From Bradyrhizobium ottawaense (GTDB lineage Bacteria > Pseudomonadota > Alphaproteobacteria > Rhizobiales > Xanthobacteraceae): a stretch of 64,000 nucleotides of DNA. The stretch covers positions 5,653,001 to 5,717,000 of the forward strand of contig NZ_LT629693.1 of assembly GCF_900099825.1 (NCBI RefSeq). The letters are read 5' to 3'. The notes under the pieces were generated by a model that worked only from the letters and a program-made list of their open reading frames with translations, did no database searches and was not told the DNA's origin. A program made the translations under genes and the position numbers. Shown one piece after another: positions 18,940 through 28,473 of the stretch. The number at the start of each line of letters is the position of its first letter. Within the stretch, counting starts at the first letter, position 1.

Positions 18940-20109
18940 ATGGTCCGTCAGATCAGATGCGTGCTGATGCGCGGAGGCACCAGCAAGGCCGTTTTCCTGA
19001 GGGAGAGCGATCTTCCGGTCGACGAAGTCGAACGTAACAGCACCATCCTTTCCATCTTCGGGTCGCCGGATCGCCGGCAGATCGACGGATTGGGCGGCGC
19101 CGATCCCCTGACCAGCAAGCTCGCGATCATCGGCCCGGTCCGGACGACGGAACCGCGCGCGGCCGGCACGCATCTCACCTACACCTTCGGCCAGGTCGAG
19201 ATTGCGCATCCCGAAATCGACTGGTTGAGCTTGTGCGGCAATATCAGTGCGGCGGTGGGCGCCTTCGCGGTTTACGAGGGGTATGTGACGCCGAGCGAGC
19301 CCATGACGCAGGTGCGGGTGTTCAACACCAATCTGTCGCGGGTGCTGACGATCGAGGTGCCGGTGCTGGACGGGCGCCCGATTGAACAAGGCGACTATTC
19401 GGTCCCCGGTGTGCCCGGAACGGGCGCGAAGATACTCATCGATTTTTCCGACACCGCCGGCGCCGCCACCGGCGCGTTGCTTCCCACCGGACGGCCGGTC
19501 GATCGTCTTAATGTTCCCGACGACGGCGAGATCGACGTCTCGCTGGTCGATATCGGCAACGCGCACGTGTTCGTACGCGCTGGCGATCTGGGCTTGCGCG
19601 GCACCGAAGGCGCCGCGCAGCTTGATGCCGACCACGAGCTGCGTGCACGCCTCGAGCGTATCCGGGGTGCCGCAGCCGAGCGCATGGGCATGATCGCAAA
19701 CGCGGCGCAGTCGCGCGAAGAGTCGCCCGCCACCCCCATTCTCGGCATCGTCAGTCCGCCGGCGTCCTATCGCGACGAGAACGGTGGCACCGTTGTGAAC
19801 GAGAACGAGGTCGATCTGGTTTCCCGCCTGATGTTCATGCAGCAGACCCACAAGACCTATGCCGGGACCAGCACCGTGTGTACCGGCGTCGCCAGCCGGC
19901 TGGCGGGAACCCTCGTGCACGAGGTGACACGGCTGCAAATGCGCGGGGCGGACACGGTGCGCATCGGACATCCCGCAGGCGTGATCGAGACCGAAACCCG
20001 GGTCGAGAAGAACGGGGCCGGTGAATACGTCGTGCGACGCGCGACACTGGGGCGTACCGCGCGCCGCATCATGGAGGGCTATGTCTTCGTACCTGATACG
20101 TCGCACTGA
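18940..20109 (+). CDS. PrpF-family isomerase, 4-oxalomesaconate tautomerase-like
   Basis: 389 aa. The opening CVLMRGGTSKAVFLRESDLP is the signature of the PrpF/GalD family, and a second conserved block is WLSLCGNISAAVGAFAV, with the catalytic-type Cys. Known members isomerise 2-methyl-aconitate (PrpF) or 4-oxalomesaconate (GalD, gallate pathway). Neither prpC/prpD/acnD nor gallate dioxygenase is nearby, so the substrate is open. The neighbouring FAD monooxygenase operon makes an aromatic-degradation role more likely than propionate. It converges on the LysR gene with a gap of 8 nt. Confidence 0.85.
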   Translation: MVRQIRCVLMRGGTSKAVFLRESDLPVDEVERNSTILSIFGSPDRRQIDGLGGADPLTSKLAIIGPVRTTEPRAAGTHLTYTFGQVEIAHPEIDWLSLCGNISAAVGAFAVYEGYVTPSEPMTQVRVFNTNLSRVLTIEVPVLDGRPIEQGDYSVPGVPGTGAKILIDFSDTAGAATGALLPTGRPVDRLNVPDDGEIDVSLVDIGNAHVFVRAGDLGLRGTEGAAQLDADHELRARLERIRGAAAERMGMIANAAQSREESPATPILGIVSPPASYRDENGGTVVNENEVDLVSRLMFMQQTHKTYAGTSTVCTGVASRLAGTLVHEVTRLQMRGADTVRIGHPAGVIETETRVEKNGAGEYVVRRATLGRTARRIMEGYVFVPDTSH

Positions 20110-20117
20110 GCACTGGA

Positions 20118-21044
20118 CTAGCGCGTCTCACGCATCGACAAATCGGTGACCGTTCTGCGTTGTGACACCGTCAGGATCTTGCCTTCGCGAACGAGATCCT
20201 TGCAGGCCTCCTTCAAGACCACGACCGCTTCCCGCGTTGCCCGGCTCACAGGACGCCCGCGCGGCAACGCTAACACGCGGTCGGCGCCCATCCAGGGCAG
20301 CAGGGCTGCCGACAGCGCACCTGCGGCTACCTCCTCATGAATGCCGGAAAACGGCAGCAGCCCGTATCCAAGTCCGGACGCCACGATCCGCTTCAACGGG
20401 ATGCTGCTGTCGACGCGCAATGAAAACGGCACCGTCGGCGGAAACGGGTTGCGGCTGAGTGGCAGGATGGCAGAGGGCAGGTTGTCGAACTCCTTTCGGG
20501 TCAACTTGCCGCGCTTGAGCAGGGGATCGCGGGGCGGACCGATCAGAAACACCTGCTCGACCACCAGAACCTCGTAGTCGAGATGATCGTTGGGCTGCGG
20601 CGCGGTAACGATCGCGAGGTCGAGTTCGCCACGCAGCAGACGGTCGCTCATCCCTTCGGTCAGACCCTCGCTCAATTCGAGTCGCACCCGCGGAAACCGT
20701 TTCACGAATAATTGGGCGAACGGCGCATAGAGGATTTCGGCAAGGCTCGATGGCGCACCGAGCCGGACCGTGCCGCTGGGCTCGCGATTTTCCGTCCTGA
20801 CCTCGGCCTTGATATCGTCGATGGTGCCCAGCAGCCAGCGGCCACGCGCCAGCAGCACCTTGCCTGACTCCGTGACCGACACGCCGCGCGCGCCGCGTTC
20901 AAACAGCTTGCCGCCGAGTTCATGCTCCAGTTCCTTGACGTGACGGCTGAGCGCCGACTGCGCGACGTTGAGCGTGCTCGCTGCGGCTGCGAAGCCGCCG
21001 CGTTCGGCGACCGCAATGAAGTAGCGAAGCTGTCGCAGGTCCAT
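20118..21044 (-). CDS. LysR family transcriptional regulator
   Basis: 308 aa, normal LysR length. The HTH is in residues 1-60 (LRQLRYFIAVAERGGFAAAASTLNVAQSALSRHVKELE), followed by an effector domain beginning near SGTVRLGAPSSL. It is divergent from the monooxygenase operon starting at 21153 with a 108-nt gap, the classical arrangement for control of a neighbouring catabolic operon by an operon substrate or intermediate. Confidence 0.93.
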   Translation of the reverse strand: MDLRQLRYFIAVAERGGFAAAASTLNVAQSALSRHVKELEHELGGKLFERGARGVSVTESGKVLLARGRWLLGTIDDIKAEVRTENREPSGTVRLGAPSSLAEILYAPFAQLFVKRFPRVRLELSEGLTEGMSDRLLRGELDLAIVTAPQPNDHLDYEVLVVEQVFLIGPPRDPLLKRGKLTRKEFDNLPSAILPLSRNPFPPTVPFSLRVDSSIPLKRIVASGLGYGLLPFSGIHEEVAAGALSAALLPWMGADRVLALPRGRPVSRATREAVVVLKEACKDLVREGKILTVSQRRTVTDLSMRETR

Positions 21045-21056
21045 GTTCTGGCCTCC

Positions 21057-21071
21057 ATCTCAAACCGAGAT
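21057..21071. promoter_or_regulatory. Putative LysR operator (T-N11-A palindrome)
   Basis: ATCTC-AAACC-GAGAT is a perfect 5-bp inverted repeat, and the T at 21058 and A at 21070 are spaced as T-N11-A. It lies 13 nt before the LysR start and about 80 nt before the monooxygenase start, fitting autoregulation plus activation of the divergent operon. Confidence 0.55.
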
Positions 21072-21152
21072 AGCAACCATATTAAACATATTCTTGTGAG
21101 ATACAAAAATTAGATCACTCTCTGGCCAACAACAAAACAGGGAGAGACGCGC

Positions 21153-22772
21153 ATGGGGATCGCTGCGGACGCAACGCGCCAGACGTCAGTGTTCATTGCC
21201 GGCGGCGGTCCGGTCGGCCTCGCCATGTCGCTGCTGCTCGACCGTTTCGGCATCGACTGCGTCGTGGTCGAGAAGAGCCCGACCACAACCGATCATCCGA
21301 AGTCGCGCGGCTGCTGGGTTCGCACCATGGAGATCTTCCGGCAGTGGGGGATCGAGACCGCGATCCGCGACCGCGGCCTGCAGGAAAATTCTGACATGTT
21401 CGTGTTCCTCGATAGCATCGCGGGACATGAGTACGGCCGCACCCGCCCCGAGCCGAATGCCGGGCACACCCCGGCCTGGAAGAGCCTCGTCGCCCAGGAT
21501 GCGGTCGAGGAGGAGATCCTCCGCGTCGTCGAGCGATCGAAGCACGCCACCGTGCTGTTCAGCACCGAGTGTGTGTCGTTCGAGGAAACCAACAGCGGCG
21601 TCCGAGTCAAAACGCGATGTGAAAAGACCGGTGAAATCACCGAGTGGAGCGCGACCTACCTGATTGCCGCCGATGGCGCCGGCAGCCGGACCCGCCGCAG
21701 CGCCGGCATCGAAATGGTCGGACCATCCACGCTGGCGGTCATGTCGAACGAATATTGGCGGGCCGATCTGTCCAGTCTGCCGATCGCGCGCGAGGCCGCG
21801 GGCTTCATGGTCATCCCCGATCGGCCCGGCCTGCCGCGCGCGGGAATCCTCAACACCAATGGCCGGGATCGCTGGTTGACGGTGACGCAGATCGGATTGA
21901 CCAAGGACGACCGCGAGCGGCCTTGGACGGATCAGGAGTTCATCGAAATCACGCGCGGGCACGTCGGAATTCCGGACCTCGATGTGACGCTGCTCAACCG
22001 CTCGATCTGGCGCGTCAGCATGCAGGTCGCGGAGACGTTTCGGAAGGGCAGGGTGTTCCTGGTTGGCGACTGCGCCCACCGCTTTCCGCCGACCGGCGGC
22101 TTCGGCCTGAATTCCGGGGTGCAGGATGCGCACAATCTCGCCTGGAAGCTGGCCTTCGTTCTCAAGGGCTGGGCCGATGAGCGCCTGCTCGACAGCTATT
22201 CGAGCGAACGGCGTCCGGTCGCGCAGTCCAACGCCAATTTCAGCTTCGGCAACCGGCTGCGGATCGGCCTCACCGACGACGCGGTGCGATCGCGCAATCC
22301 GGACCGGATCAAGTTCTGGATCAACGATATGGACAACCACCTGCACAGCATCGGCCAGAATCTCGGCCACAACTATGAAGAAGGCGCGGTCATTCCCGAC
22401 GGTACCGTCGCGAAGGCGCTGAACTCCCGCTACTACACCCCGTCGGATCGCCCCGGCGCGCGCTTCCCGCACATGTGGCTCGATTCGTCGCGCAAGCATT
22501 CGACGCTGGACTGGTTCGACAAGGAATTTTCCGTCGTCACCGGTCCGCTCGGCAACGAGTGGCTGGAAGCGGGGCGGCAGGTTTCGGAGAAAACCGGCGT
22601 GTCGCTCTCGCTGAAGCAGTTGCCGGCGGCCGATCCCGCGGAAGGGTTTCAACTCGGCATGCGCGGTGCGGTGCTGGTGCGCCCTGACGGCCATGTGGCG
22701 TGGCGGATGCCGTGGCTGCCGTCGGATCCGGCCAAGGAACTCGCCGGCGCGCTGTCGACGCTGCTGCACTAG
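21153..22772 (+). CDS. FAD-dependent aromatic monooxygenase (PheA/TfdB-like)
   Basis: 539 aa. FAD-binding GxGxxG is in FIAGGGPVGLAMSLLLDRFG (residues 14-33), the DG motif is LIAADGAGSRTRRSAG, and the second FAD motif is LVGDCAHRFPPTGGFGLNSGVQDA. All are typical of class A flavin monooxygenases that hydroxylate phenolic or polyketide substrates with NAD(P)H and O2. A short C-terminal thioredoxin-like tail is present, as in TfdB/PheA homologues. It is the first gene of a tight operon with a hydrolase, an MFS carrier and an M24 enzyme. AGGGAG is about 9 nt upstream. Confidence 0.9.
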   Translation: MGIAADATRQTSVFIAGGGPVGLAMSLLLDRFGIDCVVVEKSPTTTDHPKSRGCWVRTMEIFRQWGIETAIRDRGLQENSDMFVFLDSIAGHEYGRTRPEPNAGHTPAWKSLVAQDAVEEEILRVVERSKHATVLFSTECVSFEETNSGVRVKTRCEKTGEITEWSATYLIAADGAGSRTRRSAGIEMVGPSTLAVMSNEYWRADLSSLPIAREAAGFMVIPDRPGLPRAGILNTNGRDRWLTVTQIGLTKDDRERPWTDQEFIEITRGHVGIPDLDVTLLNRSIWRVSMQVAETFRKGRVFLVGDCAHRFPPTGGFGLNSGVQDAHNLAWKLAFVLKGWADERLLDSYSSERRPVAQSNANFSFGNRLRIGLTDDAVRSRNPDRIKFWINDMDNHLHSIGQNLGHNYEEGAVIPDGTVAKALNSRYYTPSDRPGARFPHMWLDSSRKHSTLDWFDKEFSVVTGPLGNEWLEAGRQVSEKTGVSLSLKQLPAADPAEGFQLGMRGAVLVRPDGHVAWRMPWLPSDPAKELAGALSTLLH

Positions 22773-22784
22773 CGGGGAGCTCCG

Positions 22785-23561
22785 ATGCAATTCTTCGAAG
22801 CCAATGGTGTTACGACCGCCTATCACACCTCCGGCCACGGCGCGCCGCTCGTGCTGTTGCACGGCGGCGAGGCCGATCACGCGATGTTCGACGGCCTTGC
22901 GCGCGCGCTGAATGGGGCCTTCACGGTCATCGCCTATGATCAGCGCGACTCCGGCGCGACGCGGAATCCGCCTGCATCCTATTCGCTGGCTGATCTCGCT
23001 GACGATGCCGCCGCTTTGATTCGCGGCCTCGGCCATGACCGGGCCCATGTGATGGGGACGTCGCTCGGCGGCCAGATCGCGCAGGCGCTGGCAGCGCGGC
23101 ATCCCGATAGCATCGACCGGCTGATCCTGAGCAGCACCTGGAAGATCAACAAGAGCCTGCTGGAGGTGAATCCGGACGCGTTCCGCACCCTGGCTTCCTA
23201 CCGCGCCGACACTGCCGGCAACGCGCCGAAGATCGCCGAGTTCTTCTTTCCGCCGGAGTGTCTGCGTGCGCGGCCGGAACTGATCGATATCTTCCGCGGC
23301 AACAGCCGCGACGACGGCCAAAAGGCGCGGCGCGGCGCGATCCTGGCGCAACCGGTCGCGGCTGATCTCGCAACATTCGAGCGTCCGACGCTTCTGCTGG
23401 CCGGCAGCGAAGATCGCCTGATTCCGAACGTCGAGACATTTGCGATCGCGCGCGATCTCAAGCGCGCCGAGACGCGCGTGATCGAGCAGGTCGGTCATGT
23501 GTCGTCGATCCAGGCGCCGGAACGTGTGGCGGAGGCGGAGATCGCATTTCTGAATTCGTAA
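22785..23561 (+). CDS. Alpha/beta hydrolase
   Basis: 258 aa. The oxyanion-hole motif HGGEADHAMF is near residue 27, and the nucleophile elbow is GTSLGGQ. The acid is probably the D of AGSEDRLIP and the His in QVGHVSS. The size and fold match meta-cleavage-product hydrolases, enol-lactonases and haloperoxidase-like esterases. It lies 12 nt after the monooxygenase, so it probably hydrolyses a product of that enzyme (inference). Confidence 0.9.
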   Translation: MQFFEANGVTTAYHTSGHGAPLVLLHGGEADHAMFDGLARALNGAFTVIAYDQRDSGATRNPPASYSLADLADDAAALIRGLGHDRAHVMGTSLGGQIAQALAARHPDSIDRLILSSTWKINKSLLEVNPDAFRTLASYRADTAGNAPKIAEFFFPPECLRARPELIDIFRGNSRDDGQKARRGAILAQPVAADLATFERPTLLLAGSEDRLIPNVETFAIARDLKRAETRVIEQVGHVSSIQAPERVAEAEIAFLNS

Positions 23562-23594
23562 AAATACGAACTGACAACACAAAAGGGGGAAACC

Positions 23595-25007
23595 ATGGCT
23601 GACCAGGCGAGCGCAGTGGCTTTCGACGAAGCGCCGGTAACGACGCGCTATTGGCTATCGATCATCCTTTTCGCCGTAACCGGCGTGGTCGATTTCTTCG
23701 ATTTCTTCGTGGTCGGCTTTCTGGTGTCGGTGCTGGCGCCGAAATGGCATCTGACCTTCGGGCAGACCTCGATCATGCTGATGAGCGCCGGCATCGGGGC
23801 CATGCTGGGCGCACTGGCCTCGGGCTTCCTCGCCGATCGCTTCGGGCGGAAGCCGTTAGCGGTTATTGGTGTGCTGATCTGCGGGTTCAGTTCCGGCGCG
23901 ATCGCGCTGATACCGGAAGACGGCTGGATCTTCTTCGCAGGCCTGCGCTTCTTCGTCGGCTTTGGCCTCGCGGCGGGTGCGGCGGCTGCGGTACCGGCGA
24001 TCGTCGAATTCGCGCCGACGCGTCACCGGACGCTGATCACGAGTCTCGTGGTCGTTCCCGTCGCCTTTGGCGTGCTGTCGGCCTCGATTACGGCGAGCTA
24101 TCTGCTGCCGCTGGTCGGCTGGCGCGGCCTTGCCGCGGTCGGCTTCCTGCCCATCATCCTTGCGGTTCTGACCGCCGTCATCATGCCGGAGTCGCCGCGC
24201 TGGCTGATCAGCAAGGGCCGCGTCAGGGAGGCGCAGACCAGTATCCGCAAGCTTTACCGGGTCGGCGATCAATCCTTTGCGTTGCCGACGCTTCCGGCGG
24301 CGAGCCCCGCGCGGTTCGCCGATCTGTTTGCCGAACAGCGGCGGTTCTGGCTGACGGTGCTGATCTGGTTCGGCGCCAGCACGGCCAACTACGGCGTCTT
24401 CCTGTGGGGACCGACGATCGTAGCACTGTTGCTCGGTGTCGCACCCCAGGATGCGGCGAAGATGTTCATCTATGTCAGCCTTGCCGGCGTACTCGGCCGC
24501 ACCGGCTTTGCCTTTCTGGCGCATCGGGTCGGCCGCAAGCCGTGTGGTCAGTTGATGGGATATGGCACCGCCATTTCGCTGGCGCTCGCGGCCTACTTCC
24601 ACAATGATTTTGTCGGCTCGGTGCCGCTGTTCCTGGTTTTCCTGGTCGTCGGCGCGCTGTTCTTCGACGGCGGGTTCTCCAATCTCGGCCCGTATCCGGC
24701 GGAGATTTTCCCGGTTCAGCTCAGCGGGCGCGCCGTCGGATTGGCCCAATTCGCCAATGGCGTTGGAAAGATCGTCGGTCCGCTGTGCCTGGCGCTGATC
24801 GCAGGCGCGGACAATCTGGTGCATCCGCAGGCGACCGCATCGGCGGTGATGCCGGCGTTTGTCTTTCTTGCGGGCGCAGGCCTTCTGGTCGGTCTCGCCT
24901 TTACGTTCCTCGGTGTTGAGCCACACGGGCGCCCGGTCGCGCTGTTCGGCGGCAACCGGGCTGCGAATGCGACACCGGAACAGATGACGGCAAAAACCGC
25001 GGCGTGA
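23595..25007 (+). CDS. MFS transporter, metabolite/aromatic acid:H+ symporter type
   Basis: 470 aa with 12 predicted membrane helices. The segment DFFDFFVVGFLVSVLAPKW followed by GFLADRFGRKPLAVIG is the MFS motif A with the D-F-F-D start seen in AAHS/MHS and sugar-porter-like carriers. PESPRWLISKGR is the loop 6-7 motif of that branch. It lies 33 nt after the hydrolase (AGGGGGAAACC before the ATG), so it presumably imports the operon substrate. Confidence 0.9.
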   Translation: MADQASAVAFDEAPVTTRYWLSIILFAVTGVVDFFDFFVVGFLVSVLAPKWHLTFGQTSIMLMSAGIGAMLGALASGFLADRFGRKPLAVIGVLICGFSSGAIALIPEDGWIFFAGLRFFVGFGLAAGAAAAVPAIVEFAPTRHRTLITSLVVVPVAFGVLSASITASYLLPLVGWRGLAAVGFLPIILAVLTAVIMPESPRWLISKGRVREAQTSIRKLYRVGDQSFALPTLPAASPARFADLFAEQRRFWLTVLIWFGASTANYGVFLWGPTIVALLLGVAPQDAAKMFIYVSLAGVLGRTGFAFLAHRVGRKPCGQLMGYGTAISLALAAYFHNDFVGSVPLFLVFLVVGALFFDGGFSNLGPYPAEIFPVQLSGRAVGLAQFANGVGKIVGPLCLALIAGADNLVHPQATASAVMPAFVFLAGAGLLVGLAFTFLGVEPHGRPVALFGGNRAANATPEQMTAKTAA

Positions 25008-25028
25008 CCTGAGATGAGAGGCGATGAC

Positions 25029-26231
25029 ATGAACATGATGCCTGGCACCACCGTAATGAAGGCGCCGTTCGACACGGATAAGCTCGACCGGCTGATGGAT
25101 GAGGCGGGTCTCGATGTCCTGATCGCGACCTCGCGTCACAACGTGCAATATCTGCTCGGCGGGTATCGCTTCTTCTTCTTCGACGTGATGGAAGCGATCG
25201 GCACCAGCCGCTATTTGCCGGCGTTCATCTATCAAAAAGGCCATCCCGAAAATGCCGCCTATATCGGCAACCGCATGGAAGGATTCGAGCGCGAACTCGG
25301 CAGTATCTGGACCCCGGTCGTCAAGACGGCGTCATGGGGAACGATCGACGCGATCGGGCTTGCCGTCGAGCATGTGCGAAAGCTCGGCGGCAACGCCAGG
25401 AGAGTGGGTATCGAGGCCGGCTTCATGCCGTCGGACGCCAAGGACGTACTGGCCAGCCTCAACAGTTTCGAGCTGCGCGAAGCCCATTTCGTGCTCGAAC
25501 GCCTGCGTGCCGTGAAATCGCCGGGCGAAATCGAACTGATCCGGCAAGCGTCCGAGCGCGTCGTGGATGCGATGGCTGCGACCTTCAGGGCTTGTGCACC
25601 CGGCATGACCAAACATGACATTGTGGAGCACCTGAAGCGCGAAGAGCACGAACGCGATCTGGTGTTCGAATATTGCCTGATCGCCGCGGGCACCAGCCAC
25701 AATCGCGCGCCGTCCAGCCAGCGGCTGGAGCAGGGTGATGTGATCTCGCTCGACTCCGGCGGCAACTACAAGGGATACATCGGCGATCTCAGCCGAATGG
25801 GCGTGCTCGGCGAGCCGGACAATGAGCTCTGCGAATTGCTGGAGCAAGTCGAAACCATCCAGCAGGCCGCCCGGCGCGTCATCAAGCCGGGCGCGCTCGG
25901 TGGCGACATCATTGCGGCGGGAGAAACCGCCGCGAAGTCTTCCACCCATCGCAAGGCGCTCGACTTCACCGCGCACGGCATCGGCCTTGTGAGCCACGAA
26001 GCACCGCGCCTCACCGCGACCGGGCCGGTGCCTTATGCGCCCTACGATGCCGACCGCGCGCTGGAAAGCGGAATGGTGATTTCGGTCGAAACCGCGCTGC
26101 TGCATCCCGCGCGCGGCTACATCAAGCTCGAGGATACGTTGATCGTGTGTGAGAAAGGTTGGGAAGCACCGGGCGACGGCTGCCGAAAATGGAATTCATC
26201 CCATTCGACGCCGGCAACATCGGATCTGTAA
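25029..26231 (+). CDS. M24 family metallopeptidase/creatinase-like (Xaa-Pro aminopeptidase fold)
   Basis: About 400 aa from ATG 25029, preferred over ATG 25014 because GAGAGG then sits 6 nt upstream. The creatinase N-domain (residues 10-150) is followed by a pita-bread domain with five metal-ligand positions all present: the D of SLDSGG, the D of IGDLSR, the H of HGIGL, the E of SVETALL and the E of KLEDT. Members cleave Xaa-Pro peptides, creatine or other C-N bonds. As the last gene of the monooxygenase operon it may act on an amide or amino-acid conjugate (inference). The last 25 residues look less conserved; a late frameshift cannot be excluded. Confidence 0.85.
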   Translation: MNMMPGTTVMKAPFDTDKLDRLMDEAGLDVLIATSRHNVQYLLGGYRFFFFDVMEAIGTSRYLPAFIYQKGHPENAAYIGNRMEGFERELGSIWTPVVKTASWGTIDAIGLAVEHVRKLGGNARRVGIEAGFMPSDAKDVLASLNSFELREAHFVLERLRAVKSPGEIELIRQASERVVDAMAATFRACAPGMTKHDIVEHLKREEHERDLVFEYCLIAAGTSHNRAPSSQRLEQGDVISLDSGGNYKGYIGDLSRMGVLGEPDNELCELLEQVETIQQAARRVIKPGALGGDIIAAGETAAKSSTHRKALDFTAHGIGLVSHEAPRLTATGPVPYAPYDADRALESGMVISVETALLHPARGYIKLEDTLIVCEKGWEAPGDGCRKWNSSHSTPATSDL

Positions 26232-26320
26232 CGTCATTTGAGCGAGACGGGTTTCTTTGCCGAATGACCGTTTTTGGCGCCAGGCGCGGTCGATTCCGTT
26301 CGGCGTCAAAACCAGACAGG

Positions 26321-28027
26321 TTACTTGTCCGGGCTTGGGGATTGCATCCGCTTTTGCGCGCTGAGATCTTCGTTGCTCTGGCCAGTTGGCGGCGTGACCG
26401 TATCTTCAGCGGCAGGGGGCACGATCAAGGCGATCACGCGCCGGCTCGCTCCGGGCATTCCCAACAGCGTCGACTGAACGACGAACTGCGAGGTGACGAA
26501 TTGAGCCGCCCGGGCGGAGGTTTTCTGCATCCATTCGATGCAGTGCGCGTCTCCCTCAAAGCACAAGCCCGCCCAGCCCCGCTTGAGGGTGGTCTGACGT
26601 GGCAAGCCCCAGCTGTATTGGTAGGCAAACGGCCTTGCGTAACGCGGATGATCGGGACTGTAGAAGGCCGTCGCAAACGCCAGCGCATCATCGCCGCTCA
26701 CCGCCGGCAGCGGCATGTCGGTGTGTTGATGCCATTGCCTGGTCAGCTCCAGGGCGGCCGACCGGTAAAAATTGCGACCTTCTTCGTACGCGTGGTTGTT
26801 CCGGTAGACCGCATGTATCGGAGCGGCGACGACGACGGCGATCAACGCGATGCCGGCCGTCATGACCGCGACATTGACCGTGTAAAACCGTTCGATCGGG
26901 TAGCTCGTCCCGCAAACAATCAGAACACCCAGCAGGAACAGGCCCTGATGCGCCCAAAGCGAGGGCATGTCGGTACCAAGAACGACGGCCGTGACCATCG
27001 GGAAAACAATGGTTCCAACGGCGATCAGGGATAGCAACCGGAGGCCGTCGTTCATATTCCTGAAGTCCTGTGGAAATCGTTTCAGGCGATATCCGGCAAT
27101 CATTACCCAGGTTGCCGCTGGTATGGCCAAGGTGGCAGCGATGCCCAGAAAGAAGAAAAGCGCTTCATCGAGTGCCGGCCCGAAGCGGAAGCCCGCATGA
27201 GCGAGCGCATAGCCGAACGGTGCTGCGCCTGTCGTCGCCAGCCAGTGCAAATGCGGCCCGAGTACGATGAGTCCCGCCGCCACAGAGACCAGCGGCGCGC
27301 TCGAACCGAAATAGGCCCGGCGTTGCGGATGGCAGATCGCAGCGAATACGAAGCTTCCGATCAGGAAGATCGAGTAATATTTTCCGAGCATTGCGATCGC
27401 GGCCGTTGCGCCTGCCGCGGCCGCCCAAACGAAATGGCGGCTCTCGAAAGATCGCAGGAAGCAATATGTCGCAAGCGGCCAGATCGCCAGCAGCACCGCG
27501 TTGGCGTTGAAGCGCTGGGCATGAAACTGGTAGGTCGGCAACAGCATCAGAAGCAGCAACACGATGATCCGCTTGTCGCCCTTCACAAAGCGGCGGGTGA
27601 TCAAGTCGACGCACCACAATGCGACGGCCGAGTTGACCATCGACATCAATTGCAGGGACCAGTCGGTCAGCGGGAATACGGATGTCCATACGCGGGTCAC
27701 CCAGCCCATCAGCGGAGGATGCTTCGGATTGCCCCACTCAAAGGTTCGTCCCAGCGTCCAGGTCTCCAGCACATCCGGGTGAAGATCTCCGCTCAGATAG
27801 GCAATGCAAAGAAACGTCAGCCATAGGCCGGCAAACACGGCCAGCAGCAGCGGCACCGCCCAGCCTCGCTCAACCCCGTCGAGCCATTTCAGAAGGGGAC
27901 GACGCCAGCGGGCGGGTGCCTCGTCGGACCGTGCCGCCATGGCCGAAAATGCAAAATCGAACGGCACCTCAATAAGCTCGCTTTTAACCCACAAATCATC
28001 GGACGGATTTGATTGGCCGGCCATCAC
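26321..28027 (-). CDS. Glycosyltransferase family 39-like (PMT/ArnT) membrane protein
   Basis: 568 aa with about a dozen membrane segments. The first periplasmic loop has SGDLHPDVLETWTLGRTFEWGNPKHPPLMGW, containing the acidic residue and HPP motif of dolichyl- or undecaprenyl-phosphate-sugar-dependent transferases (PMT_2). Such enzymes move a sugar from a polyprenyl carrier to lipid A, protein or polysaccharide on the periplasmic side. A C-terminal soluble domain of about 150 residues contains SGDDALAFATAFYSPDHP. It is transcribed alone, opposite to its neighbours, and the acceptor is unknown. Confidence 0.85.
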   Translation of the reverse strand: MMAGQSNPSDDLWVKSELIEVPFDFAFSAMAARSDEAPARWRRPLLKWLDGVERGWAVPLLLAVFAGLWLTFLCIAYLSGDLHPDVLETWTLGRTFEWGNPKHPPLMGWVTRVWTSVFPLTDWSLQLMSMVNSAVALWCVDLITRRFVKGDKRIIVLLLLMLLPTYQFHAQRFNANAVLLAIWPLATYCFLRSFESRHFVWAAAAGATAAIAMLGKYYSIFLIGSFVFAAICHPQRRAYFGSSAPLVSVAAGLIVLGPHLHWLATTGAAPFGYALAHAGFRFGPALDEALFFFLGIAATLAIPAATWVMIAGYRLKRFPQDFRNMNDGLRLLSLIAVGTIVFPMVTAVVLGTDMPSLWAHQGLFLLGVLIVCGTSYPIERFYTVNVAVMTAGIALIAVVVAAPIHAVYRNNHAYEEGRNFYRSAALELTRQWHQHTDMPLPAVSGDDALAFATAFYSPDHPRYARPFAYQYSWGLPRQTTLKRGWAGLCFEGDAHCIEWMQKTSARAAQFVTSQFVVQSTLLGMPGASRRVIALIVPPAAEDTVTPPTGQSNEDLSAQKRMQSPSPDK

Positions 28028-28473
28028 CCTGAAACATCAAGGAATTCAGGTATGACGAAGACCAGCCGGTTGTACACCGATTAGCCGATCAGACCGCGTA
28101 TCTTTTCTGGAACATGTTTAAGCTGGCCGGGCGTTGTCCGGAAGTTCCGGTTCCGGAAGTACGAGGCCTGTGCCGGCAAGGGAAGAATTACGGAGCCGAT
28201 CAACTGACGCAGCCTTAACGCAATGGTTTTGAAGTCTCCATCACGCTGCGGGTCGCATGGCTTCGACTGCGTTCCAGCCGGGTAACGAAGCGCTCGCCGG
28301 TCCAAAGCTCGATGGCGCTACTGCTGGAGAGGGGTACAGCTCTGCCGATGGCTTCGTCGTCGTCAGCGCAACTGAGAGACTCCTAGCCATCGAAGTCGCC
28401 GTCGAATCCAACGGCGTAGGCCCGGTAGTGTGCGATGTGCTGGCGTCCCTCCGACGGGCGCGATGACCGTCGG
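28028..28473. other. 446-nt stretch without a convincing gene
   Basis: Open frames are present on both strands (for example 28081-28305 minus, 74 codons) but overlap each other and lack good ribosome-binding sites. GTTCCGGTTCCGG is a short internal repeat. It contains the upstream region of the glycosyltransferase gene; I see no clear promoter. Confidence 0.4.

Noticed and set aside
21186..23582. 798-codon minus-strand open frame across the monooxygenase and hydrolase genes
   Set aside because: Both plus-strand genes have full sets of catalytic motifs; the antisense frame is a codon-bias artefact.
28081..28305. 74-codon minus-strand frame
   Set aside because: The C-terminal part looks protein-like, but there is no ribosome-binding site, it overlaps another frame, and I recognise no homologue. 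Could be a gene remnant.
28257..28466. 69-codon plus-strand frame
   Set aside because: Weak start context and overlap with competing frames; not enough to call a gene.
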